DNA of 64,000 nucleotides, taken from Erpobdella octoculata (taxonomy: Eukaryota; Annelida; Clitellata; Hirudinida; Erpobdellidae). The DNA is taken from positions 36,778,924 to 36,842,923 of the forward strand of contig OZ022242.1 in NCBI GenBank assembly GCA_963978895.1, given 5' to 3'. Below the pieces are notes generated by a model. The model was not told where the DNA came from and searched no databases. It was given only the letters and a program-made list of their open reading frames with translations. The number at the start of each line of letters is the position of its first letter. The first letter of the stretch is position 1. Shown piece after piece: positions 1-29,700 of the stretch. The translations under genes and the position numbers were made by a program.

Positions 1-770
1 GAAAGAACAGAAACAGCATCTTTTTGGATATGGACGCTAAGGAATGAAAAAGGAGATGATCAATTTAAACAGCCATTTTTGGCTTCCGTACGACCGTGTT
101 AGCTCCTCCTTTGTTTACAAGTTCAAAGACGAAGTTGGGTTATGGCTGCCGGCGAACGTTTCGGTTGTTTGCAATTGAATGAAAGTTACCGGCATTTAGA
201 AAATAATTGAAAAAATGTTTCTTGACATGGGGATTTGTGGTGTTTTTTGTTTGTTGAAGGTGGTGGCATGGTTTGAAGTTCCGGGGGTAAATGTTTCTCT
301 TGGTCGCTGCTATTGCCCCGGCGGTTCGACGTGATTACATTCGGTAAAATTGCTACTAACCCTATCCCTAACCCTAACCCTATCCCAAGCTCTAACCCGA
401 ACCCTAACCCTATCCCTACCCCGAAACCCTATCCTAGGTAGTAGCATAAACATTTCAAAATAATTTTTTTTAATTTCATTAATATTTTTATATAAAGGTA
501 CAAATTCTGAGTTTGAATATACCATAGAGTGTACAAAAAATAAAATTAATAAAAATATAGCGAATCAAAGATCGCGTACCGCCGTGTCAATAGCATTAAC
601 GGTTTCTCTTGGTCTCGGTATCTGGCGGTTTAAATTCCGGCGTTTGAAAAGAAGTTTTTTCATCTTGTTACAGCGGATATCAGAAGAGAGTATGTGGCAG
701 TTTCGGGAGTCCCGCTTTTTTAAAGGGACCCACAAATTATTGTTTTGTTTTGTTTTATTAAGATTTTAGC
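1..770 (+). pseudogene. LINE 3' remnant (copy in duplication A)
   Basis: This stretch is the counterpart of 22801-23240 in duplication B (same sequence with scattered substitutions), where it is continuous with a decayed LINE reverse-transcriptase reading frame upstream. No intact frame survives. It is interrupted at 306-601 by a small insertion. Its value is as a landmark: it shows that duplication A continues past the left window edge. Confidence 0.55.
306..601. mobile_element. Short insertion with imperfect terminal inverted repeats and telomere-like CCCTAA core
   Basis: The block is absent from the equivalent place in duplication B (about 23080). It is flanked by a 13-bp direct repeat GTTTCTCTTGGTC at 293-305 and 602-614. 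Its ends are imperfect inverted repeats sharing GCTATTG and CGGCGGT. Inside, at about 355-430, are degenerate tandem CCCTAA/CCCTAT units. The long direct repeat fits a target-site duplication. Whether this is a MITE or a LINE-mobilised SINE is unresolved. Confidence 0.5.
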
Positions 771-1160
771 TGTAGTATATACTATGATAAAAATTTTGAT
801 TAAAATAACTGCTGCCAGAAGTTTGTACAAATCGTTACTAATTTAAATTCTAAGCTTCACATTAATTCAGTTTTTCAGTTGTTTTTATAGTTTATCAAAT
901 TTTCTTGGAATTTCCTAAAAAATTGTCAATATTTTCATAATTAAACAATAGGCTCTTTTTTAATGGGCAGTTTTTTTTCACTACCTGTATAGCAAAGCTT
1001 AGTAAATGTGAATAGAAAATGATTAGTTTTAAGCGCCACGACCAGTTTAATATAACTTTTTAAAGTAAACTATAGAGAATTACATTTTTTAATAAAAGCT
1101 GATTTTTTAGATGTATTCAATCAATATGTTAACTAAGAACTTAATCGAAGCACAGCAAAC

Positions 1161-1236
1161 ATGTAGGGCACATTTTAAATGTTTATTGCAGTGTACCAAT
1201 GATGACAAATAATGTCTCACACATTAATAAGCAACA
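1161..1236 (-). other. Conserved block downstream of receptor gene A
   Basis: About 75 bp downstream of the stop codon are conserved at the same relative place behind genes B (23608-23683) and C (40081-40154), sharing the core GCAGTGTACCAATGA. On the minus strand copy A contains AATAAA. It may be the end of the 3' UTR or a regulatory segment. No coding potential was seen. Confidence 0.4.
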
Positions 1237-1391
1237 TCAAAGATATTTTTCAAAATGTTGATAAGCAAATAATAAACTATTTTTTATCACATTAAAAAGT
1301 TTTAGGCTTAATTGTTGAATTTTTTAATAACATACAAATCATTTAATATAATTTATATACTATTACATATTGGATAAATTTGAATAAAAAT

Positions 1392-18419
<17,028 letters not shown>

Positions 18420-18798
18420 GTTTTATACTTTTTATCTGAAATTTAATAAAATTTAAGTATTTAAATTAAAATGCGTTTAAAGTATTGGTCTTAAACAAGA
18501 TTATATCATTTTAAACATTTATTATGTTGTATAATATTTGTTTAAGTTATATTTTACGTTAAAGATTTTTACAAATTTTCTGCTTTATTTTTTTAAATTC
18601 TCATCTATCATTCTATCTCGAGTAGAAGACCAGGAAATGATAAGTCACATAAACTGAACCGTAAATCGGACATGGAAATTTGATCAGTGATGTCCCATCC
18701 AGCTCAGCGGTTGTTGTTTTTATAAGTGCCTCAACCGCTCTCAACAGTAAAAGCGTAGCGGTGTATGATAATGACAGTGCGATACTCCCAGCAATACA

Positions 18799-19542
18799 TG
18801 GGCGCCCGCAGGAATTTTTGCAGGGGGACAAGTTTCTTATTTTCTCTCTCTTCGCCTCTTTTCTCATATTCTCTCTCCCGTTTCTTTTTTTTCTTCCTAA
18901 ACTTGTGTAGGTTCTTGGTGCTCAATTGAGACCCAAGAACCTTTTTAAAATTTTTTGAAATTTGATATATAGAGTACTATTTTCAGTTAACTTTATTTTA
19001 TTTTACATCACGCTGAAAATTAAAAAAATGCTTTAGTTGGAGAGGTTTATATCTCCTATATGGATAGACATTTGTGTACCCTTAAGGCTTTATAGAAAAG
19101 CTGAAAAAAACTGTATGAAAACAAGAGGAGTCAATCAAACAAAAGTCATTCATCAGTAAAAAGCTACACTAATGTTTCTTGGAGGCCCATTCACACAACA
19201 GCCCCAGCACTGCAACAACTATACGTGAGCTTATTAACTAATACAAGCTGAAATAAATATTATACTTAGAATAAACCATTTAGCCAGTGGTGGATTAATG
19301 ATTCTTGATCATTTTTACGCATTATAGTGTTTATAGAAATGTGAATGGAGTAAAAAGTAGAGCATCGGTGGATGCATCCCCAAAGAAAAATATGATAACG
19401 ATAATGATATGACAATCACAGTTATAAAAATTAGTTTTAAATATTCTAATTTAAATTAATTGTCTATTTTTTTTTTTCAAAAAAATATTTAATCAATCAA
19501 TCTAGGGGGCAAGTGCCCCCGTGACCCCCCTGCGGGCGCCCA
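18799..19542. mobile_element. 744-bp MITE with 14-bp inverted ends
   Basis: The perfect terminal inverted repeat TGGGCGCCCGCAGG lies at 18799-18812 and in reverse complement at 19529-19542. G-rich subterminal tracts follow (GCAGGGGGACAAG; CTAGGGGGCAAGTGCCCCC). The insertion is missing from duplication B (about 36190), so it is younger than the duplication. There is no coding region. The flanks AGCAATACA and TAGCAACA are similar but do not form a clean target duplication. Confidence 0.7.
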
Positions 19543-19626
19543 GGTAGCAACAGCTTTTTTAATTAATTTCTTAAGTCATTGTGTGCGCTTAAAATTTACA
19601 ATTATAGTTATTTTTCGGACTCATTG

Positions 19627-20221
<595 letters not shown>

Positions 20222-21385
20222 AATCTAGTGTGGTAATGAAAAAAAGCAGCAAGTCTTGTATCACTGTTGTACTGAAAATTGTATTAAAAATAAAATTGAT
20301 CTCTGATGAGAAGAGCTATAGTATGGAAGCTTAAATATTTTACAGTCGGTGATTTATGAAAATTCAAAACACCAAAAAATAATTACTAAAGATAACTCAA
20401 GTTTCACTGTGCATTTAATTATAAATACCACTTTCTTAGCGTTTACAGTTAAACAAAATAAATATTTAAAAAAATTCAGTTATGGTCACCTGCTCCCCAG
20501 TCTTATTGTTATTGTACAGGAGGCTATAAATTCAGACTGGTGCACGCCAGTGCTCAGTAACTATGCGACAACAAATAAGTTTCTGTTTATTCGATAATCC
20601 GCTGGTTGTTTGTTTTATTTCCACAATGTTTTTAGCTAATGAGAAAAGGGACGAAGCAATTTAATTTTTTGGAATAAAGTGGCTTTCGGTGACGATGTTG
20701 ATCAGCATTGAACGATCATCGTCACCATTATTAACATCGTAATCATCATCCTTACCAACATTATCTCCATTCATCTCCAAAATTGAACTACCTCCCTCAT
20801 CATTATCATTATTTTTATGTTACTTTTCTACAAAGATAAAATTAGAGTTTCAATTCAAACAGAGTTTATTCCTGTTTCATAAACTCTCGTTTCTTTTTCC
20901 ACAATAAAACTGGAGAAGTATATTTAGCATATCGGTCACGTGATCTCAAAGTGTTGATATGCACCACTGGCGGATATTAGGGGGACGGTGGGGAGACAAA
21001 AGATATTGATCAATATTGAGGTTTTTACCAAAGTTTTTTTTTCTAAGCGTTAGAGTTTAGACATTTTTAACGAGTTAACTGTAGTATTTTTAATTTTCAA
21101 TGTATCAATACCAGTGCATGCTCGGAGAAGATATCTTGCTGAGACAGTGAGATTTTGAAAAAAGCTATAAAGAAGTTAAGAGAAGAGCCGCCCGCACGGA
21201 GTGTGCATGTGAGCAAGAGAAAAAAAAAAGTTAGTTTGCTTGCATGCTTCAGAAGTTGTCCTCGTGTACGAGCGAAAGACTGCATGGTCGCTTTCGCGAT
21301 GTGCTGTAGTATAAAACCTCAGCTGCACGATACGCTCTCAGGGGCGCTGAAAGACTCAGAAAAAAGTGAACAAAAAGAAAGTTAA
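20222..21385. other. Spacer between duplications A and B
   Basis: No gene with supporting features was found. Short frames here are isolated and lack recognisable motifs. An irregular CATCATC/ATCGTCACC stretch lies at about 20700-20800. Confidence 0.5.
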
Positions 21386-23235
21386 ATGCAAATTTTTAAA
21401 AAATCCATTTCGCTTCGGGAAAAAATTTGTTGGATCCACCAAAATCGGGCACTATTCGAGCGACAAAAAAAATCGATGATTACTTCTGTTTTGCGTTCAA
21501 GTATCTTTTTGGCCATACAGAGCTGCCGGAAAAGAACAGATCTTCCCAAAGTAAGGTTGCCGGAAGTGGTTTGTGAAGGTGGAGAAATAAAGATGAATGA
21601 GGTATCTTAGTTTCTGAAAAAGACAAGAAACAAGTCTGCCCCAGGTCTCAATATCATTCCTTATTTGTTATACAAGAGATGTCCCGGCATGCAAAAACTG
21701 CTCTACAACCGTTTAAGGTTTGCATGGCGATCTAGATGCGTGGATAGAGAATGGCAAAGAGCTGAATGAGTTTTTATTCCCGAAGAGAAAAAGATTTGGT
21801 CAATATCAATCAATTCCGACCATTCTCACTGTTAAATATTTTGTGCTGTTCTTGTCAAGAGGCTCACGGATTTTGCAATTCGAAATGAGTACATTGGTAG
21901 AAAGGAGGAGTCCCCGGAGTACCGGAATGTGGTTTAACTTGCGGGTCAGAAATGCCATGGTGTGTTCAATTTCTCCCATCCTATTTGTTCTGGCCATGCA
22001 GTTATTGCTCGGATTGATTATTTCTCGGGTTTAGGATGTTGACATGGGCAAAAGAATTTTTATGCCGTTGGTTAAAGCTTTCATGGACGATACTATACTA
22101 CTCTCGTCTTGAATCACTACGGCGAAATTCGCCGTATTCTTCAAAGTTTCAGCTACTTGTTGTTCTGGTGCCGCATGAAGTTCAAGCCAACCAAATTTAA
22201 AAGCCTTTCTCTGCGCGGCATGAAGAAATTGATAGTTTTGTTTTATTCTCGGTGGCTGGTTGCGAAACCTCAACAATCTAGCAAGAGCCTGTGAAAAGCT
22301 TGAGAAAATGGTACAACGTCTCTATGAATGATAAGAATCAGAGCAACGTCATTCTGCAGGGCTTGATTAGGAACTTGAAGAAAATCAATTCTACCGAGCT
22401 GCAAAAAAAAGTTTAAAGTATGGCTGGTACAGTTTGTTTTGATACCGAGGTTACTATGGCCACTAACCATCAATGGGATTTGTCTATCTCATGTAGAGTA
22501 AATGGAAAAGGAAATAAACTGCTGTATTGGGAATTGGTTAGGACTTCTACCAGAAACATGCAGATTAGCCACTTCTATGGAGTTGTGCCCCAGAAAAAAC
22601 TCAACATGGAAGTTTCAAATATCTTGAAAAAAGAACGTTACAGAGTTGTTGTCCATGATTTTGAGCATGTGTGATAAAGAGTCGAGATTTTCCCGGTTGA
22701 AGTAGGTGCCAGAGGTTTGGCCGGACGTTCGCTTGTAAAATTGCTCGTGGCTCTTGGACTGTCGGGCCGGAAAAAAACTCCAGCCATCAAGAAATTAGCT
22801 GAAAGAGCAGAAACAGCATCTTTTTGGATATGGACGCAAAGGAATGAAAAAGGAGATAATCAATTTAAATAGCCATTTTTGGCTTCCGTACAACGGTGTT
22901 AGCTCCTCCTTTGTTTACCAGTTCAAAGAGCTGCCGGCGAAAGTTTTCCATTGTTTGCAACCGAATGAAAGTTACCGGCATTTGGAAAACAATTGAAAAA
23001 ATGTTTCTTGAAATGGGGATTTGTGGTGTTTCTTGTTTGCTGAAGGTGGTGGCGTGGTTTGAAGTTCGGGGATAAATGTTTTTCTTGGTCTCGGTATCTG
23101 GCGGTTTGGTGGATACTGGATGCTCAAATTCCGGCGTTTGAAAGAAAGTTGTCTCATCTTGTTACAACGGATATCAGAAGAGAGTCTGTGGCACAAATTA
23201 TTGTTTGTTTTATTAAGATTTTTGCTGTAGTACAT
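21386..23235 (+). pseudogene. Decayed non-LTR retrotransposon (LINE) reverse transcriptase
   Basis: Translation across several frames gives LINE-like pieces: SAPGLNIIPYLLYKRCPG near 21640, MVCSISPILFVLAMQLLLG near 21960, and LVQFVLIPRLLWPLTI near 22430. These match the order of motifs in reverse transcriptases of LINEs common in molluscs and fish. Multiple frameshifts and stops separate them, so it is non-functional. The last about 430 bp are shared with 1-770, so the LINE was already present before the segmental duplication. Confidence 0.6.
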
Positions 23236-23607
23236 ATGGTAAAATTTTTTGATTAAATAACTGCAGCCAGAGGTTTGTACAAATCCTTACTAATTTTAAT
23301 TCTAAGTTTCACATAATTTCAGTTTTCAGTTGTTTTTATAGTTTCTCAAATTTTTTTGGCATTTCCTAAAAAAATTAATATTTTCAGAATTAAACTTTAG
23401 GCTTTTTTTAATGGGCAGTTTTTTTTCACTAGGTACCTGTATTGCAAAGGTTAGTGAATGTGAAATAGAAAATGATTTGTTTTAAGCGCCACGGCCAGGT
23501 TGATATAACTTTTTGAAGTTAATTAAACAGAATAACATTTTTAATAACAGCTAATTTTTAGATGTATTTAATCAATATGTTAACTAAAAACTTAATCGAA
23601 GCAAACA

Positions 23608-23683
23608 AGTAGGTCACATTTCAAATATTCATTGCAGTGTACCAATGATGACAAATAATGTCTTAAACATTAATAAGCAACAT
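23608..23683 (-). other. Conserved block downstream of receptor gene B
   Basis: Counterpart of 1161-1236 and 40081-40154, with the shared core GCAGTGTACCAATGATGAC. It lies about 275 bp beyond the gene B stop codon. Confidence 0.4.
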
Positions 23684-23956
23684 CGAAGATATCTTGCAAA
23701 ATGTCGATAAGCAAATATTAAACTATTTTTTATCAAATTAAAAAGTTTTAGGCTTCAACAATTCTTGCTTAGAGCATGGCGATAAAATGAACCAGTTATA
23801 TAGAAAAACAGCATGTATAGTCAAGCATTATACTTGAAAAAATATTGCAATTTATAAAATCGCAACATATTTTTATTGTTGAATTTTTTTAATAACAAAC
23901 AAATCATTTGACATAATTTGTAAACATTTATACATTTGGTAAATTTAAATAACAAT

Positions 23957-24946
23957 TCATATTTCTGGAAGTTTTATTTCACCATCTGTCACTCCGGAAG
24001 TGCTTGTGGCAGGTTTGCTGCTGCTACTTCTTGAAAAACGATTCTTAAAACCACTGAACCATTTTCTTGGCGTTTGATGCTTTTTAAAAATATTTATCCA
24101 CATATTTCTGAGTGGTTCAAAACGAAGATTGAAGAGAACAAAAATGAAAAATCCTTGTAAGCCGTTGAAAATTGAAAACAAGAATTTGAAGACCAGAGCT
24201 GCTTTGCCATGAGCAAAAAGTGTAAAGCTCCATGTCAAGCCTATGATGTTAAATTGAAAATAAATTATAAAATAAAAATTACTTCATTTAATGTGTTTAT
24301 GAAAATTTTTATAAAATCACCCATGACAACGAAACAACATATTCCTGTTCTGACTTGAACTTGAACAAAACGGTTGTCTGACTGATTTCTTGGAGTTTCT
24401 TTCAAGTTTGCAATATTTTTTATAATAATAATAAATAAAATCAAATTGATGAAACAGATAATTGCAAGTGGAAGGTGGAAAGCAAAATAAAAAGCATTTT
24501 TTGACAACCAACAGCTGCAAACAAACAAATTTGTTATAATTTTGTTAAACAATTATTCATTATTATTTAATAATAATATTTATAATAAGATTTAACAATT
24601 ATTAAATAATGTGAGTTAATTATTATAAATTTTGAGTTAAAAATTAGAATAATTATTTTAAACAAGCTATAAAATGTAAATTATTTTTAAATTAAAAAAA
24701 AACTGTTATAAGCTTACTATTCTCCCAGACCATACTGATGGTAATCAACTGAAACTGTAATTGCCACGATTACGGCGGGAACTCCTTAATGGTTTAAATG
24801 GTTTATAAAACAATTGCTGATTGAAAAAATAAAACAGTATTTTTTTAAATTGCATAATAATGTATACAAGTCTAAGTAGAGAGCGACATGATACAGCTAA
24901 ACACAGTATTGTTGCAGTTAGTTAGATTGGAAACAAGCGGAATTGG

Positions 24947-25006
<60 letters not shown>

Positions 25007-26301
25007 TAGCGGGGTTACCCGGCGTTGCCCGGGGTTTTTTAGAGGTTTTTCTAATGTTTGTCTCTCTCGCTCCCGTTTCCTTCTCCACTTTCCCGTTTTC
25101 GTCGCGTTCCCGGTCGCTTTTCCGCTCTCGGTCGTTTTCCAGCTCCCGTTCGCTTTCCCGCTCAGAAGTTTTGTTATCGATTTTCTCTCTTGCTCGCGTT
25201 TCCTTCCAAGCTTGCTCTCCCGATTCCAGTCGCTTTCCGCGTTCCCGGTCGCTTTCCGCGTTCCCGGTCGCTTTCCCGTTCCCGGTCGCTTTCCCGTTCC
25301 CGGTCGCTTTCCCGTTCCCGGTCGCTTTCCCGTTCCCGGTCGCTTTCCCGTTCCCGGTCGCTTTCCCGTTCCCGGTCGCTTTCCCGTTCCCGGTCGCTTC
25401 CCCGTTCCCGGTCGCTTTCCCGTTCCCGCTCACGCTTGCTCTCCCGTTCCCGGTCATGCTTGCTCTCCCATTCCCGGTCACGGTTGCTCTCCCGTTCACG
25501 CTCATTTTTTCTTTTCCATTCTTTCATAACTTCTGTTAGCCTATAAAACGTAAAATAGATTTGCTAAGACTATATATATATATATATGAATGTTTGTGGG
25601 TTAGTTTGTCTATTATAGAAACGGGAAAGCGACCCGGAACGGACAGCGAGCGGAAACGGAAAAGCAAACGTGAGCGGGAATGGGAGAGCAAACGTGAGCG
25701 GGAAAGCGACCGGGAGTGGTAAAGCGACCGGGAGCGGGAAAGCGACCGGCAGCGGGAAAACGACTGAAAACGGGAAAGCGAGCGGGAGTGGGAAAGCAGG
25801 TGGAAAAGGAAACGGGAGAGAAAGAGACAAACATTAGAAAAACCTCTAAAAAACCCGGGCAACGCCGGGTATCTCCGCTAGTACATACATAAACACAGAC
25901 ACACATACATGCACATACACATACATACATACACACATACATACGCACATACATATATATATATAGTTCCCGCTCGCTCACCCGCTCCGCTCATTTTGTG
26001 ACGGATTTCAAATTTTTTTTTTATATTTGATTCCCCTTGACTCTCAAGGTTGTGTGAAAATTTCATTACGATCGGATGAATGGTGTGGCAATGCATAAAG
26101 GACATGAATATATATATATGCATACAAACATTCATTTTTATATATATAGATAAGATTATGTGTGTGTAACTTATGCATTGCGACACCATTCATCCGATCG
26201 TAATGAAATTTTTACATAAGCTTGAGAGTCAATGGAGGGAGGCTTTAGTGAAAAAAAATTAAAATCGGTCACAAAATGAGCGGAGCGGGAGAGTGAGCAG
26301 G

Positions 26302-26372
<71 letters not shown>

Positions 26373-26652
26373 AATAAGCAGAAACAAGAACGGAAATGCA
26401 ACTGAGAGCAAAAGAGCGAGCGGGAAAGGGAAAGCGACCGGGAACGGGAAAGCAAGCGAAAGCGGGAAAGCGACCGAGATCAACAGAGCAAGCGGGAAAG
26501 AGAAAGTGACCGGGAGCGGGAAAGCTACCGGGAGCGAGAAACCGACGGGGAGCGAGAAAGCGACCGGGAACGGGAGAGCAAACGGGGAAGGAAACGGGAG
26601 CGAGAGAGACAAGCATCAGAAAAACCTCTAAAAACGCCGGGTACCCCGCTAG

Positions 26653-26712
<60 letters not shown>

Positions 26713-29700
26713 AAAAGTGACTCAAAACAGCGATACAAACAAAAAGCACAGAAAGTCCAATATCGTCAAATAAAATATAGCATATGAAACCTCTCAGATT
26801 AGTAACGTTGGTTTGCGCAGTAACTGAAGTAACGTCAGCAAGTTTGCAACAAAAAAACTGTTAAGCCAACACAAAATCATGTAACTGCAAATGATACTTT
26901 CTTTTTGAAAGATTTGGTGGATTTTTTATTGGATATCTTGTGCTTCTTTGCTTGTGTTGCTGTTTTGACTAACTTTTTTGTAGTTCTTTTTCGCATTAGG
27001 GTTTGCATTAAGCGATGCGGAATTTTTAAAGCGTAGTAATGTGTAGTTAATTTTTAATTCTCTTGCTTACGAGACTTAGTTGAAATAACATTTGCTCACG
27101 ATTACTATTAGTTAAATAACAATAACAATTAGATAAAACCGAACTTTTTTCTTCACAAAACTAGCGTATATAATAAAAAATGTACTGCAGTGACTGCGCT
27201 AAAAAATATTGAGAAAATCTTACCCCAGGCAGGTAGTGTTACTTTCCAAAAAAATCGATTGATGTGAGTATTGAAGACTTTGACAAACATGCAATATTGA
27301 AGAACAGCTTCAACAAGCATCCAAAAAAATGAAGCAAGAAGAAAATAATGCAAAGATATTGCTACAGCCATGCATAGTTCTTTGTAGTTATTTTTTTTAA
27401 ATCCTAGTAATATCAAGAGATTCACGATGATCAAAGATACAGCCAGGTTTAATAAACCTTTGTGAAACTGTGTTTTTTTATAAGACCTTTTAAATAAATT
27501 TAAAATATTCAATAAACGCAAACAACTAAAACAAAAAAATAAAGTGCTATAAAAATAGTAACTTTAAAACTATTTGTCCAAGAACTACAAGAAGCAGAGA
27601 AATCGTAGACAGTATAATCTCTATTTCTGATATAAGGTCTAAAATGGCTGTATAATCAGTTTCAGCAACAACCTGTATTTCAAACAAATAACTTGTAACA
27701 GTAATTATAATAATATTATTATTTTTATTAATAATATTAATTATAATTAATATTATTAATAATATTAAAAGCAGCAGCGGATACAAGATCAACAAAAGGA
27801 GGGGGTCCAAAATGAGCTGGAGAATAGAAAAATTTTTCATAATAGTGTCTGGTTTTGACTTGTAATTTTGGTCAAAAACAGAAAATCTGTAAAACCTTAT
27901 AGCAGAATAGTATAGTTAATTGAGTTAATTGACTTTCTTTGGATTCAAACTTTCTATAATGCATTATATACGCTTAAAGGCATAATCAGATCCTAAAAAA
28001 TTGTATCTATATAAGCCCACAAAACTAATTATTTTTATTAATATTATTTTTAAATTTTTGTAATAATGAAAAGCCGAGAAATTCAGAAAATAAGGAAAAA
28101 TTAAAAAAAACTAGGTTATTACAGCTTACTTGTCTCTCATTAAAAAATAATGAAAAATTGTAAGCAATATTTTTAAATTTTTTTGTCCATTTATTAAAAA
28201 CATTATTATCTAAAAAAAAATTAAAATTAAATTTTTTACCGTCATTGTGATATTTTGAGTGTCATTATAAGTCTCCAATTCTCTTTTTTCTACTTCAGTC
28301 GGGGAGTAATTAACTGGATTAAGTATACGTTCTTGAACCTTTTAGTAAAAAAAATTATCTATTTAAATCTGAATTATTAATGTTTTTCCGTCTTGCAAGA
28401 AACAGTTTTGTTAATGAAACAGAATAAATTAAGTTTTTTTAGCAGTGCCGGAAAACATGTGATTTGTTGTTTATCGAGAGCTAGAATCCCACTAGCATTT
28501 ATACGCTTGCTTTTTTCTTACATTTTTTCAAATCAGCTACGGTTGAAAAAAGACGTAGATTAATTTTTTTTCAATTATCCAACTGAAGTTTTTTTTATTT
28601 AACTAGCAACACACCAGGTGTATATGTCACAAAACTGTAGCATGCACTTCAAAATTTAATCTTGCCTTCAAAACCATTCCTATTGAAACAGAAAAAAATA
28701 ATCAAATGAAAAATTTATTAATTTTTTCGAAAGTAGTAAAAACACGTTATAAAAACATTTTTTAATAACAAAAATTAACTCACATCATTGCGATTAAATT
28801 CTGCTATCCCATGATGGCTAGTAATACTAAATTTTCAAATAACTGTTAAGATTATTTTGCAATCCGAACTAAGATGCAAGTCTTAACAAAAGAGTTCTTG
28901 TCATAGATCATATTTTGGTCATTCTAACTGTCCCTCATCCTTTATCCAGGCTTGGGACTGACTTGCAAAAGCAAGGCGGAGTTAACCCAAGAGTTTACAA
29001 ACATTAAAGTATAATTTGTACATCTGCGCGTTAATCACGATTAATTATTTGAATTAATGCCAATTTAAAAAAATTAGTCATTAAATGTTTTCACAACAAT
29101 TTAAATTGCGCTACAAAATGGCTTTGAAACACGCTACAGTACTCTATTAAGGCATGTACGATATTATTGCCTAACATTCATAGGGCTATATTGATAAAAA
29201 GTGTAATATTTCTTCTTGTAGAAGCACGTAGAGGTATCACTATTAAAATGAGTCTAACGAACAAAAATATTATGCAAGAAAATTTTGTTTTTAAATCCCT
29301 AGATAATGCAGTCTACACAATTTGCATCAATGAATTTAAATTTAATTAAAGTTATACTAGGTCCCAGTATAACCTTCAAAATAGAGGCTGGCGGGGCGCC
29401 ACTTTTCGTAGATTGCAAGTGCTACTCTCAGCAGTATCTCCAATTAACCCCAAATTTTTTTATTCCCTTCCCCAAGCCCTAACACTTTGGGTTTTAGTGC
29501 TACTTTGAGCCACATATAAATTGTTACGATATAGCAGATGATAAGTGTTATTGGACAAGAAAAACATTTTTAAACATGTAATACTGACTTAGGGAGTTCT
29601 TTGTGAATAGCTGGTTGAAGCTGTAAAAAAATAAAATTATTCTAGAAATATCTATCAAAAATGACGGTTTTTAATAACTAATAAAGGTGGTAATTAGACA

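Larger units (their letters stand above)
23957..27672 (-). other. Gene B 7TM exon block
   Basis: Exon lengths match gene A exactly (284, 194, 67, 302 and 110 nt), and all helices are open. The intron between the TM4 and TM2/3 exons is enlarged by Helitron-type fragments, repeat R1 copies and TA microsatellites (24948-26710). Confidence 0.8.

Noticed and set aside
24888..25546. Overlapping 117-213 residue Arg-Ser, Phe-Pro and Glu-Arg frames
   Set aside because: An 18-bp minisatellite keeps all frames open; composition mirrors the DNA unit and the region has Helitron-end structure.
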